Of a stretch of DNA of 23,000 nucleotides, positions 11,284 through 20,800 are shown piece after piece. A program made the translations under genes and the position numbers. How positions within the stretch are numbered: position 1 is the stretch's first letter; every line of letters begins with the position of its first letter. This stretch comes from Owenia fusiformis. Lineage: Eukaryota; Annelida; Polychaeta; Sabellida; Oweniidae. Under the pieces are notes generated by a model. The model was not told the DNA's origin. It saw nothing but the letters and a program-made list of their open reading frames with translations, and did not search any database. The stretch covers positions 1 to 23,000 of the forward strand of contig CAIIXF020000325.1 in NCBI GenBank assembly GCA_903813345.2. Direction: 5' to 3'.

Positions 11284-11808
11284 CAATGAATAACAAAAGT
11301 TTCACACTTAGTTTTACTAAGGACAATTTTATGTGTTCATTAGTATCCATGAAGGTTCAGTGAACGACAAACCAAAGGGTTTTTGTGTACATTCGCACCC
11401 ACATTTCAAGGGTAATTCAGAAAAAGATATCCAGGCTATGGTAATGGGGCATGCATGTAATTTTTCATGAGTCAACTTTCATAAGATGGAAGACAATGAT
11501 TTTGAACACTTAATTGTGCCACTTCTTTTTCAATAGCTACTGGTCATATGCACTGATTTTTGCAATCTCTAAAGCTTTGTACAGAGCGGACTTTGGCCTA
11601 TTGTGCAAAAGTAATGATTATTCAGTGGTCCGTCGTCTCATATGAATAAATGACACATCATATTGGAAAGAAGAGACACTTGGCTCAAATGGTAAACTAA
11701 ATGAAATTGATTTTGGGACCACTAATTTTATATTTTACAATATTTTGCGACACACTGTATACTGACTTGGGCTGGGATAAGAATTCAAATCTGTGATTGT
11801 TGATTTAG
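11284..11808. other. intron upstream of first visible SLC5 exon
   Basis: No coding signal was found. Near 11738-11757 a phrase resembling a decayed mariner-type terminal repeat (reverse complement CAGTGTGTCGCAAAATATTG) precedes the exon by about 50 bases. The stretch ends in the acceptor TTGATTTAG at 11800-11808. Confidence 0.5.
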
Positions 11809-11860
11809 GTGGCCATTGCTGGTGTCGTCATGTATGCTCCTGCAATAGCTCTAGAGGCAG
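11809..11860 (+). CDS. SLC5-like exon a (first visible)
   Basis: It encodes VAIAGVVMYAPAIALEA plus one base of the next codon (ends in phase 1). This corresponds to the family segment YTGIVIYAPALAL at the start of a transmembrane helix. The acceptor is TGATTTAG and the donor is GCAG|GTAAGA. No start codon is involved: an upstream exon ending in phase 0 is required. Confidence 0.88.
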
Positions 11861-14800
11861 GTAAGAGGGTAATCATTGTAATTTTGCTATTTTCCTATTA
11901 CATTTCGATATATCACACTCTAGTAGACTAGTAGTAGTACTAGTAGTATATCTGCAGTATGTCACTCAACATTTCAGTAACTGGTTTATCACACTCTCTA
12001 GACTAGTAGTAGTACTAGTAGTATATCTGCAGTATGTCACTCAACATTTCAGTAACTGGTCTATCACACTCTCTAGACTAGTAGTAGTACTAGTAGTATA
12101 TCTGCAGTATGTCACTCAACATTTCAGTAACTGGTCTATCACACTCTCTAGACTAGTAGTAGTACTAGTAGTTTATCTGCAGTATGTCACTCAACATTTC
12201 AGTAACTGGTCTTTCGACGTGGGTCTCTATTTTAATTATGGCAGCAGTAGCAACATTCTATACAACACTGGTATGTCAGGCTCTATTAAAGCACATATTA
12301 TATCTTGCAATCTCGTTTCTGGTTGAACTATATTGTATTCTATGTATAAAAATAATTTAAGCACACAAAGTAATGAATTGCAAGTGATTTAAGGGAATCC
12401 TGTCTTGTATGCGTTTTTCATGTATCCAGATAAAAAAAATTAAGGTATAGCAATTACTAAAGACGAGCTGAGAGTATCTTTCTTAGAACACTATTGTTTT
12501 GCTCAAATATGTTTGATATGTCTCTATTTTCTAAAAGAGAAAAGTTCTGACTTTTTCTATTATATAGTAGCCCGGACAGAATTGTTCAAGGGTCACTTTT
12601 CTTTAGTAACTTTTTTAATTTTCAGTATTATCAATATCTGATTGCATATTTGAAATCTAGAGTATAATTCTGACACAAAAAATATTTAATGAGAAACTTC
12701 TAATTTATTGACATTGCAGGCGTTTATAGTATAACTGACGCTTTGATTAAACACAAGAGAGTGCTATGCTACGATGTTCCTGCTTGCCTTTTAACTCACT
12801 CGGTCAGTTTGTCATGTTGGTACCAACCTTTACATTCTTCGATGGTTTGAACACCACTATAGCCAGAGCGGTCGACCTTTAAGCGCTACCTGCTGTACGC
12901 ACTACTCTGCCCTTGTTGGTAAAGGGATGGTGAACAAACCCTCGGTGAATGTATTAGCAATTGTCAAATAAGTCATTGGTTAATGTTGTGTCCCCTGCGC
13001 CCATTTGTCATTTCTCCTCAGCCAGAGCCAGCGGGAGGCTTCATTTTCTGCAGATCCAACTGCTCTGTTCGCTCTCTTGAGCCATGAGGGTGGGAGTCCT
13101 ACATTCTTGAACATTCGGTTGAGAGATGTTGATGGAAATCCTCTACAACCTACTTCAACGGGATAGTAATGAACTTTCCACCCTTTGGCCTCTATCTCCT
13201 CAACCAGATCTTGGTACTTTGCGCTTTTGAGTTGGTGTGCTACCTCAATGCGATCTTCCCAAGGTACTGTCAGTTCTATCATGACAGCAATTCTTTTATC
13301 CTCTGAGAATAAAAGCATATCTGGTCTTTGGTTTGTTGTCGTGATACAGCTGGGAAATGTGAGTCTTTGGTGTAGATCTACTCTCAGCTCCCAGTCCTGT
13401 GCTTGTTGTAAGATGCCATATCTTCCTCGAGAGGTGTGCCTGCTACTGCTAGGCAAAACCTTCCCTTTAGGATTTGCGTTAGCACCCACAAAATGTTTCT
13501 CTAAGGGTTGCAGAGCTCAGAGCTCCACAGTTGATACATGATGCATCTTCATTAAAACCCCAGGTAGTGAGATTGGCAGGAGATGGTAAAAGATCAGATA
13601 TTGCTCTTAATAAGAAGCTAATCTTGCCCTGCTCCATATCCCATATGTCTTTCCATGAGAGCTGTCGATCGAGTGTAGACTCCGAGTGGGTCCATGCAGC
13701 CATGACTAATTGTGCTAACCTCACCTGTCTACCCTCTTCCTCTGATTGCCTTATCTCCTTTACTACAAGCTTCCTTCTTGTCTCTGTGTTGGCATCTTTC
13801 CACCTGGATGTGCCATAGTTTCCAAGGCCCATCCTACCTTTACAAACGACACCTACTATGTCCTTATGACGGAGTTGGCTTTCAGCAATACCGATTGCCT
13901 GTTGAGGATTCCATCCCCTCCCATTCGATATTGTTTCTCCCGAGCTAGTAACTTTATTGTCCTTTGAAGAGCGTAGAGTGGTTACTGCTCTTACTTTGGC
14001 TGCTTTGTACTCTTCAAGTACTGAAGTTACCGGGAGGCTGAGCTTGGGAGATTTACTGAATAGAATACTGACGCAAATACATAATTCATCATCTTACTTC
14101 ATATTTGTTCAAAACGGCGTAATATTTCGTTAAATTTGAATGTTCAGTTGAACGTTAATTTTTAAAGATTGGCATAAGCCTATAGGGTCATGCTGCCACC
14201 ATTAGAATCCTGATAGAATACAGCAACTGACCAATCATAAAAAACAAGAAGTCAAACTCACCCAATGTTCATGAACTCAACTCTGTTGAAATGTTTGGGT
14301 TGCGTTCAAGAGGATATGAAAAGGTGGCGCCCCAATGTGCGGGGTGTGATGAGAATAGGTCCAGTCTTTTCAAAAGGTCCAAACAGCCTTCTCAGAGGCC
14401 ATTGAAACGCTGAAGAACAATTCACATGCATGCCATGGATGGGTTAAAAGGCTTGTGACTGGGAAAGACATTAAACTGTGGCAAATATGACCCTATAGAT
14501 GCAATGGTTAAACGAACTAGGGCTGCTAATCAAATATGGGTAACAATGGAATGGCCAAAAAACTTTATGTCCTGCGACCTTACCAATAAACTGTACAAAC
14601 AATGTGCAATACTTTTTTTAAGTACCGGTATACATACAAGTCAATGTAAAACAAAAGGTTTAAATGCAGTCATTCCTCATTACCTCATACCAAAGCAGCA
14701 GTCTACACGAATCCATAGGCCCATGACGTTTTTTAAAATATTAACGTTTAACTGAACATTCAAATTCATAAAACAAGCCACCATTTTGAACAAATATGAG

Positions 14801-17800
14801 ACAAATGGTGAATTATGTATTTGCGTCTCTCATACTATGAACGTCTATAATGTCAGTAAGAGATGTTCCTTAAATATTCTTTGTATGTCAGAATTTTATT
14901 CTAGTTTAAAAAAATGTAATCAGATTTTGATAATACTGAAAATTAAAAAAGTTATTAAAGAAAAGGTGATCGTTGAACAATTCTGTCTGGGTTACTATGA
15001 TTATGCAAGGAACTTTCTGCACGTAGGGAGTTCTCGAGATTATTGTTGTTCTTTCGCGTAATATTTTATAACTGAATGTTTACATGTACGATTGCAGGGA
15101 GGTATTAAAGCCGTTATTTGGACAGACGTCTTCCAATTCTTGATCATAATGATAGGAATGATTATCGCATTAGCAATGGTAAATCACGTACTAGGCGTTT
15201 GCCTATCATTTTTTATATTAATTGCAATTACACTTTTCGAAATATGATGGTACATTTCGGATAATTTGAATTTCATGAAGCCGAAATCTTCATTTTGTCT
15301 TTTGTATATTGATCATTAATCTGTCTATCAAGTTTGAAATGAGGGAGTCTTGGGTTGTCGTTTTTTTAATACCATGAAGTAGTATCAAAAACAGCAATAA
15401 TTGTTGACTCATTTTCATAAGTTTTGGTAAATTAATTGTAAGTTATTGTTGTTTCAAGGGTTGCAGTCGAGTTGGAGGCTTCGCAAATATGTGGGACCTG
15501 TGTCAGAGAGGTGGAAGAATCCAGCCAATAGAGTGATTGATTATAATTTATATAATGGACGCTGGTTGACAGACATTTTAATAAATTTGAACTTATGATA
15601 TACCAAATTAAAGATGAATAAATTCCCTATCCATTGGTATATAATATGACACATTATGATGTTTCCATCAAGAAAATCATAATTTATTTATGAAATACGA
15701 GTGTCCCATTTTTGGACCACCCTGCATGTATATACTGTACGGATGTTTGAGTTTGTGTTCCAGCTTTGACTTGAACCCATTGACGAGACATACCTTCTGG
15801 GGCCTCACTATTGGTGTTGGGGTAATCTTTACACATCTGTATGGAGTAAGCCAACCTGGAGTGCAGCGTTTTTCAGCAACACGATCACTCAAAGATGCCA
15901 GACTGTAAGCAGAATTTCTGAAAAATAATTTATGTACATTAATATATATTACCTCGAGCATCCACAAAATAGCTAAGGCTAAACATAACACAATATCATA
16001 CATTGTCATTTATTTCATTCGGGCATCCATAATATAGTTAAGGCTAAACCTAATACAATCTCGTTACATTGTCAATTATTCCATTGGGACATCCATAATA
16101 TAACTTATGCTAAACCTAATACAATCTCGTTACATTGTCAATTATTCCATTCGGGCATACATACCATGGCTTATGTTTTACCTAATACAATCTCGTTACA
16201 TTGTCAATTATTACATCGGGCATCCATAATATAGCTTATGTTTTACTAATACAATCTCGTTACATTGTCAATTATTCCATCGGGCATCCATAATATAGCT
16301 TATGTTTTACCTAATACAATCTAGTTACATTGTAAATTATTCTATTCGGGCATTCACAATATAGTTTATGTTTGACCTAATGCAATCTCGTAACATTGTC
16401 AGTTATTCCATTCGGACAATAATAATATACCTGTTGCTTAATCTTAAACAGTCTCGTTACTTTGTCAATTTTTCCATTCGGACATCCATAATATAACTTA
16501 TGCTAAACCTAATACAATCTCATGCATTGTCAATTATTCCATTCGGCCATTCATAAAATAGTTACCCTGAACCTAATACAATCTCGTTTCATTGTCAATT
16601 ATTCAATTTGGGCATCCATATTTAGTTAAGGCTAAACCTAATACGATCTCGTTTCATTGTCAATTATTCCATTTAGGCATCCATAATATAACTTATGCTA
16701 AACCTAATACAATCTCATGCATTGTCAATTATTCCATTCGGGCATACATACCATGGTTCATGTTTTACCTAATACAATCTCGTTACATTGTCAATTATTC
16801 CATCGGGCATCCATAATATAGCTTATGTTTTACCTAATACAATCTCGTTACATTGTCAATTATTCCATCGGGCATCCATAATATAGCTTATGTTTTACCT
16901 AATACAATCTCGTTACATTGTCAATTATTCCATCGGGAATTCATAATGTAGCTCATGCTTAACCTAATACAATCTCGTTACATTGTACATTGTTCCATTC
17001 GGGCATAACTTAATACAATCTCGTTACATTGTCAATTTTTCCATTCGGACATCCATAATATAACTTATGCTAAAGCTTATACAATCTCGTTACATTGTCA
17101 ATAATTCAATTTGGGCGTCCATAATATAGCTTATGTTTTACTAATACAATCTCGTTACATTGTCAATTATTCCATCGGGCATCCATAAAATAGCTTATGC
17201 TCAACCTAATACAATCTCGTTACATTGTACATTGTTCCATTCGGGCATCCATAATATAGCTTAATATAGCTTATGCTTAACTCAATACAATCTCGTTACA
17301 TTGTCCATTGTTCCATTCGGCATCCATAATATAGCTTAATATAGCTTATGCTTAACCTAATACAATATATCAATGCAACCGACCGATCATTTGTTCTTAC
17401 AGGACCATGCTAACTGTTATTCCCGCCCTTTGTGTGATTTATGCGCTGACAGCTCTTGTAGGGCTCACGGTGTATGCCTATTACTCTCACATTCAATGTG
17501 ACCCTATGGTTATTGGAGCTGTTACTAATATAAATCAGGTAGATTTACTGCAAGGACTCGATGCGCTGAAATTTGGGGATTCATATCATTAAACTTTGTC
17601 ATTAAAGCATGCATATTATGAAATATAGTTTCAATTTTTAGATATTCCCCTACTTTGTAATGGACGTACTTGCGGTTCCAGGCATACCAGGGATATTTCT
17701 TGCAGCTATGTTTAGCGCCGCATTGAGGTGATTTTTAATATTTTAAAATCATTAGTAAAGATCTTGAACTTTCGTGTCTGTGGAGTAAAGATAGGATTGA

Positions 17801-20800
17801 CAATGTTGTAATTCTGGATGCTCTGTTCTTATTTCAATTCCTGGTCTTACGCTTTTGAAAAGATTTTATCGACAGATTTTTCGAGGTTCGTCATAATCAT
17901 GTTTCTTCTGAAAATAAACCTGAAATATATTTATCAGGATATATTAACAATACGCCGTACGTTTTATAAAGACAAAAATTAATTCAGTGTTAAACTGCTA
18001 TAAAGCAGACGCGTTGGCGCCACTGGGGGTCATCTAGCAACGAAGGCATGATGTCTTCGTTTCAGAATATTTTCCAAGCAATGATTTGGATCATTCTATA
18101 TTCTTTGGCCTTCATCCGAGGTGATTTTCAAGAATTCAACAAGAAATTTACGACCAGTACTTTGGACACATCCAGGGGACACATCGTGTTCGTGTCCAAA
18201 AACGTTCAAGTGCAATGTTTTGGGAACGAGTCTAGAATAAGATAAAAGCCCGTTTTGACTGTTTTTATTACCCGAACTGTATTTCAGTACGATATCATCA
18301 CTTGTTAATTCCCTTGCTGCAAATATCTGGGAGGACGTTCTTAGAGATCGCTTTCCTAACGCAAGCCTTGCTAGGGCGACGCATATTACAAAGGGATTGG
18401 GTACGTTATATATTTCTGAATCTCGCTTATTATGGAGTCATCACATTTAAGCCATGTGGGCTTACTGTTCGCTACCGTGTGGATACTTTGGTTGGGATAA
18501 GGCATTTATACACAGTGGGCAAAACAAATAGTTTTACAGCAATCTCCCATCACACCAAATAATTATTCAATTAGTCAAGTAAAAAATTAATGCCCAAAAT
18601 TAGCCAGCAGGCCACATATTGTGGCGAACGGTGAGCCCGCACATCGAATGTGACAAGTACTTTAATTAAAATATAACAGTGCAGTTAAGCTGTGTCTTAT
18701 GGCTCATCCCAGGGTGAAGATATGCAGGTTTGTTATATTGTTTTAAACATATATTAAAATGATTACAATTTTGCGTTATTTTAGTGATTGTATTTGGGAT
18801 TTTGTCGACTGTGATGGCGTTTGTTGCTATGAAGATTCCTGGTCAAATCTTGCAGGTACACATCCAGAAAATTTGTTTTGAGTTTCACCGTTACGTAACA
18901 ATAGACAATGCTTGTCGAATAGTTACACTATAAGGTAGATTTGCATATCTTTTAAGAAGCTAAGATCTTCAAAAGTTTTTCTCTAACATATTCCACAAAT
19001 TAGTTACTGTTCATTTTTGAACAGGCTGGATTATCACGCTTTCAAACCTAAGTAAAAAGTAACAAAATACTAAATTATATCGTCTTGTGTTTAGATATAT
19101 AATTCAGTATCCTTACGTTGTAGTAAAATAGTAAGTGAAAATTATACAGTTTCCACTCACAGGTCACCGTGGCATTGGGCGGAGCAGTTGGAGGGTCGGT
19201 TGTTGGGATGTATTGTCTTGGAGCCTTTACGACCAGCTGCAACTGGAAGGTAAACCAGGATGAAACATTAACAATCAAAAACAGAATAATGACAGAATAG
19301 CAAGTAAAATTTCCAAAAAGACGATACTTATATTTTATTATTTTAAAGGAATTTTTTCTCTTAATAACCTGAATACTTAACATAACTAATACATAAACGC
19401 TTATTCAATAAGCAGTATTCAGTGAATACGTCTGGGGTACAATATCACTGGTCCCCATCTGGTTATAAAGACGCTACTGCTTTATAACAAAATCGATGAA
19501 CTTCCGTCGAAGGAAAGTTTTCCTTTCATCATTTTCACCAACAATGCAAAGAGGTTGATTTGTACCTGGTGAATTTCGTAACGTCTTGGTTGAGTTGTGT
19601 AAACGTCCTGGTTGTTGACGTGAGGAATTCTTATTCGATTATTGGAGCTGCTGGATATATTTGCTCGTGACTGACCAGCTAATAGCTTTCAGTAACCTGA
19701 TGCTAATATTAACATATGGGTAAAACATTTGCCGGATACAAATCCACATGATGAAAATAAAAATTCCTCCGACTAGTATTTAGTTTTCTTTCATTTATAT
19801 TTATTTTATATTATTTGTTATTTGATTGACCATATAAAAGTGGGAGACTATATTTATTCTGTTCATTTATTTTTTTCAGGGAGTAACAGCTGGAGGATGG
19901 GTCAGTTTTGCTTTCTTATTGTGGATCGCTTTGGGGGCGTTCACGATCAAATCCACGAAACACATCCTTCCCCCGGCGTCAACTAACGGATGCTATGTTA
20001 AAAACGTCAGCGAACTCTTTAATGAAACTAGTACAACGCCATATTCAACCAATGAATATCAGATTGGCTTCTCCAATTCAAGCACTGTTTCGCCTGTACC
20101 AGCGGTCGAGGAGTAAGACGCCACTTATATATATATTATCCACGACTTATAATTACTAAATGGCTTTGGCCCAATTTGCTTGAATTAATTCTTATTCTCC
20201 CAAAGTATAATCTTTATGTATGTAAAACGTATTCATTACATTCTTAGCCCTAATGTATGCAATTATCAATTTGAACGTGAATCGTAAAAATGTCGTTTCT
20301 AGAAAAGGGTTACCTTTTGATTTATCTTTCATGCATGTACAATATTACATTTTCAAGGGGACACTTGGACAAGTTTTACTCAATTTCTTACACCTGGTAT
20401 GGCTTGATAGGATTCATTGTGACGTTTACAGTAGGGATGCTCGTAAGCTTGGTGACAGGTATTACCAGTATTTCATTAAACAGATAACAAAACTAGGCAA
20501 CGGGTAATCAGTGTTTCAAACAGTCAAGGCAAAACGGGTAATACTAATGTTGGTATTATAAATAGTACCGTGGGTACTTGGCTCACATGGTGTTGCTCAA
20601 AAGTGAATGATGGCTAAAATGGCTAAAAACGGATATGATTACTACTCTTTACAGTGACATGACTTTTTGCAATGCAGGACACCTTAAATTATTTTTAAGC
20701 TAGGAAAAGGGCCAACAGTGAATTTCGCGAGACAAAAATGGTGACCATTTTGAAAATAGGCAAGCTTTTGAACCAGGAGTCACAGGGGATTTTTCTGTAC

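Larger units (their letters stand above)
12750..14069 (-). mobile_element. retroelement remnant with restriction-like endonuclease domain
   Basis: This block is visibly richer in G+C than the surrounding intron and carries a degraded protein on the minus strand, opposite to the host gene. From 14069 downwards the frame reads a polar helical region, then SFLLRAISDLLPSPANL, a damaged zinc knuckle (CINCG), and after a frameshift an endonuclease-like domain ending at 12980. The part 12750-12979 would be the 3' UTR. I recall this protein type from cnidarian, mollusc and fish genomes, downstream of reverse transcriptase. The RT itself is not in the window, so the fragment is 5'-truncated, as for LINEs. 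The lower boundary is approximate. Confidence 0.6.

Noticed and set aside
11738-11757. Third mariner-type terminal repeat just before exon a
   Set aside because: The match is too degraded (only the GTGTC-AAAA core) to call as a feature.
13185-13967. Plus-strand ORFs across the retroelement remnant
   Set aside because: They are shadows of the minus-strand protein, which carries the recognisable motifs.
16592-16816. 74-codon ORF in the satellite
   Set aside because: It is an accident of the 65-base repeat reading through three units.
15945-17370. CRISPR-like array, because units are regularly spaced
   Set aside because: There are no unique spacers between constant repeats, the whole unit is repeated, and the context is a eukaryotic intron.
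17407-17592. ATG-initiated 61-codon ORF as a separate small gene
   Set aside because: It is SLC5 exon f read past its donor at 17538; the ATG is an internal Met.
19908-20159. Alternative frame over SLC5 exon k
   Set aside because: The other frame has the transmembrane helix, the glycosylation sequons and phase agreement with neighbouring exons.
20253-20507. Alternative frame over SLC5 exon l
   Set aside because: It is a shadow; the true frame matches the last transporter helix and the phases.
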